64,000 bases of DNA from Paratinospora sagittata (GCA_035771175.1 CM069613.1:7183501-7247500), one strand, 5' to 3'. Positions 1 to 10,340 are shown, counted from the first letter of the stretch. Notes: generated from the letters alone by a model not told the origin. Made by a program: numbers and translations.

Positions 1-155
1 TTTTCACGAAAAAAAAAAAAAAAAAAAATCGGGAAAAGCGAACTTTGAGTTTCTTCTCTGCAAGTTGGGCGTTCAGAATCTTCACGCTCCAACTTGAGGG
101 AGGGTGAATGGAAATAGAACAAGATTGAGAAAGAATTTAACAGAGGTTTACTACT

Positions 156-1607
156 ATGGATACCTCATTGGCTTCTAGAGTTATGAAAGCCAAATATCAT
201 CCCAGAAATGCATTTATAAATGCAAAGTTGGGGTACAACCAATCTCACGCATGGCGAAGTATTCTTTGGGGACGAGAACTCCTCCAACATGGGCTCAGAT
301 GGCGAGTGGGAGATGGACGGCAAATCAAAATATTCAAAGATAAATGGATTCCACGTGAATCGACATTTAGATCTAGATATCACTCAGATTTGAATCCGGA
401 TGCATATGCTGCTGATCTTATTATTTCCGGGAAGTGGAATATGGAGCTCATCCATAACCATTTTCATAGTGACGACGCTGCAGCCATTCTATCTATTCCT
501 CTTAGTGCATATGGTATAGAAGATGCTTTAGCATGGCATTATGAGAAGCACGGTAGATACACAGTGAAAAGTGGTTACAGAATCGCAATGGAGATCAAGA
601 ATGAACCTTCATCCTCTTCGGCTTCCATGGACCAAATGGGTTGGAGAAATATATGGAATGTGAAGCTACCTAATAAAATCAAGTTATTCTTTTGGAAAAC
701 TGTACAAAACTGCTTACACACTGGTGAATGTTTGGTTAGACGCCATATTACTCAAGCAGGACAATGTCCGGTTTGTAATAGGGAGATGGAGTCCTCAGCG
801 CATGTATTCTTTGAATGCAAAACAGCAAAGGAAGCATGGTTCTCTCTATTCCCAACCGTCTCACCTTTGACACTATTTGACCTAAGAGATATCCATTTGC
901 ACTACCCAAAAGATGAGCTTGAAACCGTTATTACAGATTTCTGGGCACTGTGGAACAATAGAAACAGGGTTGCTCATGGGGGTACGGGGATTAAAGGTTC
1001 AGAGATAGTTGAATGGGTAACATCATATATGCAGTCATTCAGAGATGCTCAGCAGGAAGGTCGAATTAGTGGTAATTCATCAAATTTATCCAGGGTAGAA
1101 TATCAGCAGCATTGGATACCTCCACAGGAGAACCTCCTTAAATTGAACTCAGATGCTGCAGTTGATTATTCAAGAGGTATTATTGGTTTGGGGTGTGTTA
1201 TTCGTAATTCCAGGGGGGAGATATTACTAGCAGCAGTGAAGAAGCTGAATATTTGTCCATCGATTGAGGTTGCAGAGGCGTTAGCTATGGAGGAAGGAAT
1301 TAAAAAAACCAAGGAAGCACTATGTTGCCCATCAGTGGCAGAATCTGATTCACAAACACTGATTCAGATGATCCAAGGAAAGCTGGTATCTAATCTGGAG
1401 GTAGCAACTGTTATCCATGATATATGTCAACTATCACATGAAATCCATTTACAGGATTTCACTTTCACTCCAAGACAGAACAATGAACTGGCTCATGCCT
1501 TGGCTAAGTTTGCATTATCTGTTGATCAAGAGTTAGTTTGGTGGGAAGATAACCCTGTGCGGGTCTTTGATCTGGCTAACCAAGATTGTAATCTTTTCTC
1601 TCCTTAA
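156..1607 (+). CDS. LINE ORF2 C-terminal fragment (zf-RVT + RNase H)
   Basis: This is an uninterrupted 483-codon frame from a plant non-LTR retrotransposon. It is the end of ORF2, downstream of the reverse transcriptase. The N-terminus (MDTSLASRVMKAKYHP) matches the RT-to-zf-RVT linker. At about residues 130-215 lies a zf-RVT domain with the zinc-ligand pattern CPVCNREMESSAHVFFEC. At about 330-455 lies an RVT_3-type RNase H with its acidic residues in LNSDAAV, EVAEALAMEEG and AESDSQTL, and an AHALA end. The role known for the family is copying element RNA and removing template RNA. A stop at 138-140 lies upstream in frame and no RT domain precedes it, so the copy is 5'-truncated and the apparent ATG is probably internal. 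An A-run at 1630-1641 is consistent with the LINE 3' tail. The open frame suggests a fairly recent insertion. Confidence 0.85.
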   Translation: MDTSLASRVMKAKYHPRNAFINAKLGYNQSHAWRSILWGRELLQHGLRWRVGDGRQIKIFKDKWIPRESTFRSRYHSDLNPDAYAADLIISGKWNMELIHNHFHSDDAAAILSIPLSAYGIEDALAWHYEKHGRYTVKSGYRIAMEIKNEPSSSSASMDQMGWRNIWNVKLPNKIKLFFWKTVQNCLHTGECLVRRHITQAGQCPVCNREMESSAHVFFECKTAKEAWFSLFPTVSPLTLFDLRDIHLHYPKDELETVITDFWALWNNRNRVAHGGTGIKGSEIVEWVTSYMQSFRDAQQEGRISGNSSNLSRVEYQQHWIPPQENLLKLNSDAAVDYSRGIIGLGCVIRNSRGEILLAAVKKLNICPSIEVAEALAMEEGIKKTKEALCCPSVAESDSQTLIQMIQGKLVSNLEVATVIHDICQLSHEIHLQDFTFTPRQNNELAHALAKFALSVDQELVWWEDNPVRVFDLANQDCNLFSP

Positions 1608-1641
1608 TGCAAGTCATCCAAATTTCCCTAAAAAAAAAAAA

Positions 1642-2934
1642 GTTATTTTAAGTATTTGTGTAAAATTTAAGGTAATTTTCTTCTTGTGTTAATTTTGTAG
1701 CTTTATTGTATTGATTATGTGATTGTGTGTTTTGTGTCGAGTGTGATAATTGTACAAATATGTTTTTTTATGCGGTATGATTTTAAATGTGAAAAAATAA
1801 AAAAATAGAACAATTGAGTCTATTTAAAAAGGAGTACTAGATAAGTTTTTTTGGTAAAAACTTTAAAATGTATTTTGGGTATTTTTGATTTGTTGTAATG
1901 TTTTATTTTTTGGAACCTTTGTAAATGTATTTGATCTTTTTTTTTATAATGAGTTATTTTAATATTTTGAATATGGTTGTAATGTGTTATTTGTAAAACT
2001 ATTTATTTATTTATAGAAATATATAATTGTAATGTATTTGTGATATTTATAAATATATTTGTTTGTTAATGTGTAGAAAGGCCCATTTTATATATTTCAT
2101 CCGGGCCTTCAAATAACTAGGACGGCTCTGATCATTACACCATAGACAACATTAATATCTTAGAATAATAACATTTATTATTATTGTAATTTAAATTGTA
2201 TTTTTAATTAAAAACTAAAAATTTGATAAATAAATCACATGCAACAAAAGCAAGTGCATATAATCACTTGAGAGGAGGAAAAAAACCAACTGTTCATATA
2301 AAAATCAAATCAAGCAAAAAAACAAAAAAAGAGGTTGGGGAAGGAATTATAACAAAAATAAAATAAAAAATGACCAAAGTAAATGACACATTCAGCAAAG
2401 ACATTATTATATATATAAATGCATGGTACCTCAAATAAAACCGACATAGAATCAGTAAGGGTGAGAGGTACTATGAAGTCAAATCTAGCCCTATATAGTG
2501 CGTGGCAAATAACCATTGGGTAATAGCAATCCGTAAGAATACGACACAGAAGTACAACAGCACAACCCACATGGGGACGCACTTGGCGTGACGCTGGAGC
2601 ATCTTTCATTCCACGACACGTGCTGCATGGCAGACGTATGTCCCGTCGGCGTCGAAGCGCGCGAGAGAACCTGGGAACATTATTCCTAGAGAGCAGAAGA
2701 TGACGACGCAGCAGCAGCTTTGTTAGTTGAACCGGTGGACTGGCTGGTGCGGGTGCGACGCGATCGGCGGGACCCAGGGCCTGAGCCACAGCGAGCCAGT
2801 GGGTGCGGTTTTAAGGTTGGGGAAAAACGGTACGCGGTTGCGTCATTTTCGAACGTCACGGGGGTGGTTACTGGCTAAAACCTGAAGGATAAAATCCTCG
2901 GGTTCTCTCCATGCCTCTTTCATGCCGCCTCCCT
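1642..2934. other. AT-rich gap ending in a GC-rich island of unknown nature
   Basis: The first part, to about 2500, is very AT-rich and shows no gene. From about 2570 to 2900 composition changes sharply to GC-rich DNA with many CpGs, and this island is cut off at 2935 by the copia 5' LTR. On the minus strand a 159-codon frame (2789-2310) spans it, with an alanine/arginine-rich start and a low-complexity hydrophobic end. I do not recognise it and do not call it a gene. The island could be the remnant of a host promoter or first exon split from its gene by the retrotransposon. Confidence 0.4.
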
Positions 2935-3424
2935 TGTTTGAAAATTAGGTAATTAAACATAATTTTTTTATCATTTTCAATTAAATATTAAAGTGAAACC
3001 TATAAATAATTTTAGGTATGACCAAGTTAATTATTAATCTTTGATATATAAAAATTAAAAATATATAAATATTTAATTATATTTATTTATATATGAATGA
3101 GAAATTGAGTCTAAAGTAGCTTACTTAATATGTGTAAAATGGTAAAATTTAAAAATAATCTGAGTCTCACATAAAAAAGATAGAATTTTAATTATATACT
3201 TATAAGTGTAGCTAGAGTACTATACTTGAATTTCAACTAACACACACACACAAAAAGCTCAAGGGTGATGCAAATTACCTCGCGCACGTGTGCACAGGAG
3301 TGTGTGAGGGCAAAATGGTGATTTGGCGACTTAAGGCAATTTGGGTGTACAACACGTATGCATCGTCGCGAGGAGCTGAGAAGCTTTTCATTTTTGAAGA
3401 TCAAGATAGATCGGACGGATGAGA

Positions 3425-3690
3425 TGCGTCTCTAGAAGATCGGATCTGGGACGTCCAGATACAATGAATGTAGTTATATGTCTAGGTGCGATGTACGAAG
3501 ATCCGACAGTGTGGGATCGGATGTGTTGATCGAGACCGATTGGATCGACTGCGATCCAACGGTGCAGGATCGGTTGTGACGAGTGAAGCTGTTAGATTGC
3601 GCCTAAATTGATGGGATACGATCCAACGGTGTACGATCGGGTGGGTCAATCAAGTCCGTCAAATCGCAATCAAACTCAATCCAACAGTGC
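3425..3690 (+). repeat. Imperfect direct repeats in copia U3
   Basis: Three to four copies of a motif close to ATCCAACGGTGCAGGATCGG, spaced about 50-60 bases, lie upstream of the LTR TATA box. Repeated modules in U3 often act as enhancer elements in plant copia LTRs; that role is inference here. Confidence 0.55.
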
Positions 3691-3721
3691 AGAAACAGGC
3701 ACCATGTACAACCATGATTTG

Positions 3722-3733
3722 CCTATATATAGA
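3722..3733 (+). promoter_or_regulatory. TATA box of the copia 5' LTR
   Basis: The motif CCTATATATAG lies about 500 bases upstream of gag, downstream of the U3 repeat modules and upstream of a T/C-rich stretch typical of an LTR R region. Position and sequence fit a pol II core promoter. Confidence 0.55.
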
Positions 3734-4219
3734 GTCCTCCTGAACTCGGAAATTCATCCCATAAAATTTCAAAATCTCTGAATTTTCTTTTATTCTCTCT
3801 TATCTGCTTGTAGCATTCTTTTGTAAGTGAGTACAACCAATTTTAGTTCGATTATTCTTGTGAATTGAAGTGTAGTTGTCACAAGAAGGAGATTGTTGTA
3901 TCCTATGAGACAAGTGTCATACATCGTGAGCACCTAAGTGGGACATAATTGTCTTAAAGACATAGAGTCACGCTCTAGCCTCAATTTACGTCGTTACTCT
4001 GCTGGAATAGTAATTGATCTAGTTTAACTAGATATAGTCTTGTCCCTAGTACCTTTAAATTGTGAACAGGAGGCAACTTACTGCTCTAGAAGAGTAGTAT
4101 TTGAACGAGACCATTATGACTCCACTACTCATACTAGAGACTAATCTAGTTGATTATTTTGAAAGCTAATTTTCAGTGAAGATTGCCACCATACAATCAA
4201 CAATCTTAAGACATTTAAC

Positions 4220-5463
4220 ATGATGGAGATAGACTCTGCCCCAAAACCAACTACTACTTCTGTGAAACCTGAGAAGCCAGAGAAGTTCGTTGGCACTGAC
4301 TTCAAAAGGTGGCAACAAAAGATGTTATTTTACTTGACCACCCTCAACTTAGTCAAGGTGTTGAATGAAGACGAACCTGAACTGAGGGATGATGAGTCTA
4401 ACAAACATGTCATTGCTGCAATTCAAGCATGGCGACACTCTGATTTTTTATGCAAGAATTACATTTTGAATGGGCTGGAAAATACACTGTATAATGTGTA
4501 TAGTACAGCCCGTATTGCCAAGGAACTTTGGAATTCTCCGGATAAGAAATACAAGACTAAAGATGTTGGTCATAAGAAATTTGTGGTCAGCAGGTTCCTT
4601 GATTACAAAGTGGTGGACTCAAAGACTGTGCTGGATTAAGTTCAAGAGTCACAAATTATTCTCCATGAGATTCATGCAGAGATAATGTTTTTGAGTGAAT
4701 CTTTTCAAGTGGCTGCAATTACTGAGAAGCTGCCACCTACTTGGAAAGATTTCAAGAACTATCTCAAGCACAAGCGTAAGGAGATGAGACTTGAGGACCT
4801 TATTGTCAGACTTCGGATTGAACAAGACAATAAGAATCATGACAAGAAAACTAGAGACCGTACAAAGCCTAAAGTTAACCTTGTGGAGGGAAAGCACGCC
4901 AAGAACAAGAAGCTCAAGCACACTAGTGATAATCAGGCCCAAAAGAAAGGCAAAGCCCATAAGTTCAATGACAAGTGCTATAATTGCCAAAAACAAGGGC
5001 ACAAAGCCAAAGATTGTCGATCGAAAGGAAAGTCCAAAAACGATCAAGTCAATATGACTGAAGAGAAGACTGAAGATGTAACTGACATGATGCTATCTGC
5101 TGTGATTTTTGAAGCCAACATGGTTTATGAACCCAGAGAGTGGTGGATTGATACTGGAGCCACCTGACATGTATGTGCTGATAAAAGCATGTTTTCCTCT
5201 TATATAGCAATAAGAGGACGTAATCTGATCATGGACAATTCAGCAATTTCAGCAATAACGGGTCTTGGGAAGGTGGTTCTCAAGATGACCTCAGGAAAGG
5301 AATTCACCTTGATCGATGTGTTGCATATACCTGACATCCGGAAGAATCTTGTTTCAGGCTCACTGTTGAGCAAAAGTGGTTTTAGGATGGTCTTTGACTC
5401 CAATAAATTTGTACTTTCTAAAAATAGTGTATTTGTGGGAAAGGGTACTTGGAAAGGGGATTA
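4220..5463 (+). pseudogene. Copia gag-protease, broken by two in-frame stops
   Basis: The first 139 codons match the gag domain of plant copia elements (UBN2 family). A TAA at 4637-4639 interrupts it and the same frame continues. A CCHC zinc knuckle ([14 protein letters not shown]) lies at 4976-5017 after a lysine-rich stretch. The aspartic protease active-site motif WWIDTGAT follows, with the catalytic DTG at 5149-5157. A TGA at 5165-5167 then stops the frame, and protease homology ([21 protein letters not shown]) resumes until a stop at 5462-5464. In an active element this polyprotein would package RNA and cleave itself. Here the stops make it non-functional. Confidence 0.85.
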
Positions 5464-6450
5464 ATCAAAATGAATGTAATGCCTGTAATCCGTAACTTTG
5501 AAGATAATAAAGATTCATCTTCTGTTTATTTTTTGGAGTTTTCTTGTTTATGGCATAATAGATTAGGACATGTTAATTTTAATTCATTACGAAAATTGAT
5601 GAATTTAGAATTATTACCTAACTATCAAATTGATCCAAATCAAAAAGTGGGAAATATGTGTTGAGGCAAAGTTAACTAAAACACCATTTCATTCAATTGA
5701 AAGAAACACTAAACCTCTAGAATTAATTCACAACGATATAGGTGACTTAAAATTTGTACAAACTAGAGGAAGGAAAAAATATTTTATTACTTTTATTGAT
5801 GACAGTACAAAATATTGTTATGTTTATTTGCTTAAAAGATAAGATGAAGCTTTAGAAATATTCAAACACTATAAGAATGAGGTTGAAAATCAACTTGGTA
5901 AAAAGATAAAGGCAATAAGAAGCGACAGAGGTGGTGAATATGAAGCACATTTTGGTGCATTCTGTCAAGAACATAGTATTATTCATCAAACAACCGCTCT
6001 TTATTCGCCTCAATCAAATGGTATTGTTGAACGCAAGAACCGAACATTGAAAGAAATGATGAATGTCATATTGATAAGTTTTGGGTTACCTCAGAATATG
6101 TGGGGGAAAGAAATTCTCTCCGCTAACTACATTCTTAACAAAATACCCCGTAAAAATAAGGATGTTACTCCTTATGAGCTGTGGAAAGGTCGGAAACCTT
6201 CCTATAAATATTTAAAATTGTGGGGGTGTTTAGCTAAGGTGGCAATACCTGAACCTAAAAAGGTTAAGATAGGGCCTAAAATCATTGATTGTATATTCAT
6301 TGGTTATGTTCATAACAGTAGTGTACATAGGTTCCTTGTATACAAATAAGATATTTGTGATATACATGAGAATATAATTATGGAATCTAAAAATACATCA
6401 TTTTTTGAGCATATTTTTCCAAATAAAAATATGCAAGAGCTAAGCTCCAA
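5449..6450 (+). pseudogene. Copia GAG-pre-integrase and integrase core, degenerate
   Basis: The GAG-pre-integrase signature LWHNRLGHVNFNSLRKLM lies near 5550-5605. The integrase core follows, with catalytic acidic positions recognisable in [18 protein letters not shown] and VERKNRTL. The typical YILNKIPRK and YELWKGRKPSYKYL motifs come next, ending near 6349. Frames shift around 5640 and a stop at 5840-5842 splits the core, so no single protein spans it. Integrase normally joins the cDNA to the target. The region is markedly more AT-rich than gag, consistent with decay of methylated cytosines. Confidence 0.85.
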
Positions 6451-8077
6451 TAAAAAAAACCTATGACACTACAAATAACAATCGTAATCCTCTAGATAAA
6501 AATTTAAAGGATGAACCTAGACGCAGTAAAAGGGCTAAAGTTGCAAAGTCTTTTGGTCCTAATTTTATAACGTATATGTTAGAAAGTGAGCCTCAAACTT
6601 TTAAAGAGGCAATGTCAACACCTGAAGCTCTTTTTTGGAAAGAAGTAATAAATAGTGAAATTGAATCAATCGTGCACAATCATACATGGGAATTGGTAGA
6701 TTTACCATAAGGTATGACGCCTTTAGGGTGTAAATAGATTTTTAAAAGAAAATTAAAGGTTGACGGTTCAGTTGATAAATATAAGGCTAGGTTGGTAGCC
6801 AAGGGCTTTTAAACAAAAAGAGGGTCTTGATTTCTTCGATACATATTCACTGGTAACTAGAATAACATCCATAAGAATGTTAATTGCTATTACTGCAATA
6901 AACAATCTTAAAATTCATCAAATGGATGCTAAGACAACTTTCTTAAATGGTGAATTAGAAGAAGAGATATATATGCAACAACCTGAAGGATTCGTTGCAT
7001 TTGGACAAGAATATAAGGTGTGTAGACTTGTTAAATCACTATATGAATTAAAACAAACACCAAAACAATGACATATTAAATTTAACAATGTCATGTTGTC
7101 CAATGGTTTTAAAATCAATGAATGTGAAAAATGTGTATATATCAAAAACTCACCAAAGGGCTATGTCAAAGTGTGTCTTTACATGGATGATATGTTGATT
7201 ATGGGTAATAATAATAAAGTCATAATCAAGTCTACCAAGAAAATGTTGACTAGACATTTTGATATGAAAGATATAGACGTTGTTGATGTTATTTTAGGGA
7301 TTGAAATTTTTAAAATATTTGATGAATTAGTCTTGTCTCAATCTCATTACATTGAGAAAATATTGATTAAATTCAATAAATATGATACTAGTCCTATAAA
7401 AACACCTATAGATGTGAATTTACATTTTATCAAGAATAAAGGGCAACCCATAAATCAATTAGAATATTTGCGTATACTTGGTAGTCAAATTTATGTTATG
7501 GTATGTACACGAACCGACATACCATGTGCAATTAATAAATTGAGTCAATTTACAAGCAATCCAGGCAAGGCTCATTGGAAAGCTTTTATTAGGGTACTTA
7601 GAATATCTAAGGAAGACACAACATTATGGATTGTATTATACAAGATATCCAGCTCTTCTAGAAGGATATTGTCACACCCTGGGTTGCACAGCGTGCCCCC
7701 TACCCAGGTGCGGGCGCAGACTCAGAATGCGAAATTAGACTCTTTAAGGGAGGTCTCGAGTTCGATTCTGGGGGAGGCCCTGCACTATTCATGAATAGTG
7801 GCAGACAAATAATCGTTTCGATGTAGACCAGCTGCGGTTGGGTTGCTACATGGCGATATGACAATATTATGTGGTACTATGGCTAGGCGTTCGCCCCGAG
7901 GGGGTGCGCCCGCACCTGGGTAGGGGGCACGCTGTGCAACCCAGGGTGTGACAAAAAGGCCTCATGTATTCGAAACGATTATTTGTCTGCCACTATTCAT
8001 GAATAGTGCAGGGCCTCCCCCAGAATCGAACTCGAGACCTCCCTTAAAGAGTCTAATTTCGTATTCTGAGTAACCAC

Positions 8078-8250
8078 TGAGCGGTTGGTTCAGTAGCCAC
8101 TCGGTTGCGACGGAGGACTCCCTGAGGGGGAGGTCCTGGGTTCGAACCGGGGGAGGCCCTCCCTGTGCGCTGCGGTGTGCAGGGAGACAAATAATCGTTT
8201 CGATGTAGACCAGCTGCGGTTGGGTTGCTACATGGCGATATGACAATATT
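8078..8250 (+). other. SINE-like segment with tRNA-type A/B boxes
   Basis: TGGTTCAGTAGCC (about 8085) resembles a pol III A box, and GGTTCGAACCG (about 8139) is a near-consensus B box about 50 bases downstream. A body follows that is shared with the arms of the flanking foldback units (ACAAATAATCGTTTCGATG). This fits a tRNA-derived SINE head. No poly(A) or T-terminator clearly marks its end, so pol III transcription is inference. Confidence 0.5.
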
Positions 8251-8301
8251 ATGTATACGAAGTCATGACAAAAAAGGCCTTATGTATACGTAAGGCCTTT
8301 T

Positions 8302-8772
8302 TGTCACACCCTGGGTTGCACAGCGTGTCCCTTACCCAGGTGTGGGCGCACCCCCTCGGGGCGAACGCCTAGCCATTATGGATCCATAATATTGTCCTAT
8401 CGCCATGCAGCAACCCAACCGCAGCTGGTCTACATCGAAACGATTATTTGTCTGCCACTATTCATGAATAGTGCAGGGCCTCCCTAGGAATCGAACTCGA
8501 GACCTCCCTTAAGGAGTCTAATTTTGCATTCCTAGTAGCCACTGAATGCAAAATTAGACTCCTTAAGGGAGGTCTCGAGTTCGATTCCTAGGGAGGCCCT
8601 GCACTATTCATGAATAGTGGCAGACAAATAATCGTTTCGATGTAGACCAGCTGCGGTTGGGTTGCTGCATGGCGATAGGACAATATTATGGATCCATAAT
8701 GGCTAGGCGTTCACCCCGAGGGGGTGCGCCCACACCTGGGTAGGGGCACGCTGTGCAACCCAGGATGTGACA
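8302..8772. repeat. Near-perfect 471-bp hairpin (arms ~228 bp)
   Basis: The left arm 8302-8532 and right arm 8546-8772 are near-perfect reverse complements around a short central spacer (CTAGTAGCCACT). Only scattered mismatches are seen by eye. Each arm contains a small internal palindrome, ATTATGGATCCATAAT, and a B-box-like motif. An RNA spanning it would fold into a ~220-bp duplex. Confidence 0.85.
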
Positions 8773-9858
8773 GATATAGTGATGCAAACTGAATATCTGA
8801 CTCCAAGGACACAAAATCTACGAGTTGATATGTGTTCACAATTGGAAGATGAACGATATCACGAAAATCTTCAAAACAAACATGTATAGCCAGATCCACT
8901 ATGGAATCTAAATTTATAGCTTTAGATAAAGTTGGAGAAGAAGCAGAATGGCTTCATAACTTTTTAGAGGATATTTCGTGTTGGTCCAAACCTGTCTCAG
9001 CAGTATGCATTCATTGTGATAGTATGTATGTTATAACTAGAGCACAGAATAAGATGTATAATGGTAAGTCAAGAATATACGTCGAAAACACAATACCATT
9101 AAACAGTTACTAGAAAATGAAGTAATATTCATAGATTATACCAAATCAAAGGACAACCTTGCGGATCCACTAACTAAAGGTTTGGCTAGGTACATTGATC
9201 ATCTAGGGGAATGGGGTTAAAACCTATTAAATAAAGTTTCATAGTGGAAACCCAACCTAGATGACTAGAAATCCCAAGAACTAGGTTCTAAAGGGACAAC
9301 TAAATTATGAAATATGGTGTAGTATTAAGGAAAATCACACTCCTACCCATTCCTATGATACAATAGTGTTGCCTGCATAATGAGTAAGGATAAGCATTGT
9401 TTTTAATGATTCCTATGACATATTAATTATGTGGGGTATAACAGGGATACTTTTAATAGGACATCACCTATGTGAGTGTGAACTTGGGTCAATTCTATGA
9501 GGATTTTAAGGCTTGAATTCTCTAAAGTACTCATGAATCCGAGAGTTGTTCAGGACCAAAATCAACACAACCGTGAGAACCAAAATTGTTCGGAATTGAG
9601 TTGTGTGTACATTATTGTCTTGGTTTGCATCAACGACAGAACAATTCAATACATCGTGTTCACTGATTAGCTAGCAAATCTGATAGTGTTTCACTAGGAA
9701 AGGTTCAAAGCCACAAGCTACCTATCCCAATGCAACTCGTTCCACTAATACTCTCTTTAGTGTCTGCATTAAAAAAATTTCAAAATTGCATCAAACATCC
9801 ATTTATGTGGGGGATGATAGAAAATGCAATTAGTTCAATTTCCATTCATGTGGGGGAT

Positions 9859-10340
9859 TGTGGGAAAATAGGTAATTAAACATTGTTTTTCACCATTTTC
9901 AGCTAAATATTAAAGTGGGAACCACAAGTGATTTTGGATGGGACCAAGTTGATTATTAATCTTTGATATGTGAAGATTAAGAATGTATAAATATTTAGCT
10001 ATACCCATTTATATATGAATGAGAAATTGAGTCTAAAATAGCCTGCTTGATATGTGTAAAGTGGTGAAATTTGAAAACAATCTTTTAGTCCCACATGGGA
10101 AAGATAGAATTCTAATTATTTACTTATAAGTGTAGCTAGAATACTACACTTGAATTTCAGCTAACACACACACACAAGGAAGGCTCAGGAGTGATGCTTT
10201 GCATCACGATGAGCACACGACACAGGCGTGAGGGTGACTTAGGGCTCATTGGGCGCATAACACGTACGCATCATCACGAGGAGCTGGGGAGCTTTTCGTT
10301 TTTGAAGATTGAGGCAGATCGTCCGAATGAGATACTCGTC
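9859..10340 (+). repeat. Truncated 3' LTR of the copia element
   Basis: Begins TGTGGGAAAATAGG and matches the 5' LTR for about 480 bases, including the CACACACACA run and the GAGGAGCTG block. Similarity stops near 10340, where different sequence begins. U3 is partly present; the TATA box and everything after it are missing. Confidence 0.85.

Larger units (their letters stand above)
2935..4150 (+). repeat. 5' LTR of the copia element (3' limit approximate)
   Basis: Starts TGTTTGAAAATTAGG and aligns along its first ~480 bases with the 3' LTR at 9859-10340. It contains a TATA box near 3723, then a stretch compatible with R-U5 and an untranslated leader. Because the 3' LTR is truncated, the true 3' boundary cannot be fixed from the pair and I see no clear tRNA primer-binding site; 4150 is a guess before the gag start at 4220. 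The 5' copy nearly always has A or T where the 3' copy has G or C. Confidence 0.65.
7670..8772. mobile_element. Composite palindromic (foldback) element with tRNA-like boxes
   Basis: Inserted in the copia RNase H with a perfect 5-bp target duplication GATAT (7665-7669 and 8773-8777). The ends are TGTCACACCC and ATGTGACA, with about 48 bases of terminal inverted repeat. Inside are a 284-bp unit (7670-7953) and a 471-bp unit (8302-8772), each bounded by the same inverted ends. They are separated by 7954-8301, which itself contains further inverted copies. Motifs resembling the tRNA B box (GTTCGATTC, GGTTCGAACC) occur at least five times in both orientations. No protein is encoded. TG...CA ends with a 5-bp duplication resemble LTR-type integration. 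The internal tRNA-like sequence resembles a SINE. The family is not recognised. Confidence 0.8.
6580..9210 (+). pseudogene. Copia reverse transcriptase-RNase H, split by a nested element
   Basis: RT homology starts near 6600 (FKEAMSTPEALFWKEV) and runs through several frameshifts. The motif HQMDAKTTFLNGELEEEIYM lies in a frame from 6877 and the catalytic YMDD box is at 7180-7191. The tail QLEYLRILGSQIYVM leads toward the RNase H domain. RNase H is interrupted at 7670 by an 1,103-bp insertion flanked by a GATAT duplication. It resumes at 8778 (motif MESKFIAL near 8900, then DPLTKGL near 9168). Stops are present on both sides. In active copies RT/RNase H makes element cDNA in cytoplasmic particles; this one is dead. 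Confidence 0.85.
2935..10340 (+). mobile_element. Degenerate Ty1-copia retrotransposon
   Basis: Domain order is gag, protease, integrase, reverse transcriptase, RNase H, which is diagnostic of Ty1-copia because integrase precedes RT. The 5' LTR starts at 2935 and the matching 3' LTR at 9859, just after a purine-rich tract (9851-9857) that fits the polypurine tract. The coding region carries nonsense codons and frameshifts in every domain, so the copy cannot be autonomous. The 3' LTR loses similarity to the 5' LTR near 10340, so the far end and the target-site duplication are missing. A second element (7670-8772) sits inside the RNase H. Gag and protease are richer in G+C than the very AT-rich integrase and RT. 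Confidence 0.9.

Noticed and set aside
85..140. Copia-like polypurine/LTR junction (CAACTTGAGGGAGGG) at the window start
   Set aside because: Too short and without a partner LTR; may be chance or belong to an element mostly outside the window.
2310..2789. 159-codon minus-strand frame over the GC-rich island
   Set aside because: Its second half is low-complexity hydrophobic sequence translated from AT-rich DNA, and there is no recognisable domain. The GC island is reported instead.
7962..8246. 94-codon minus-strand frame in the foldback element
   Set aside because: It arises from GC-rich palindromic non-coding sequence; no domain, and it does not persist in sister units.
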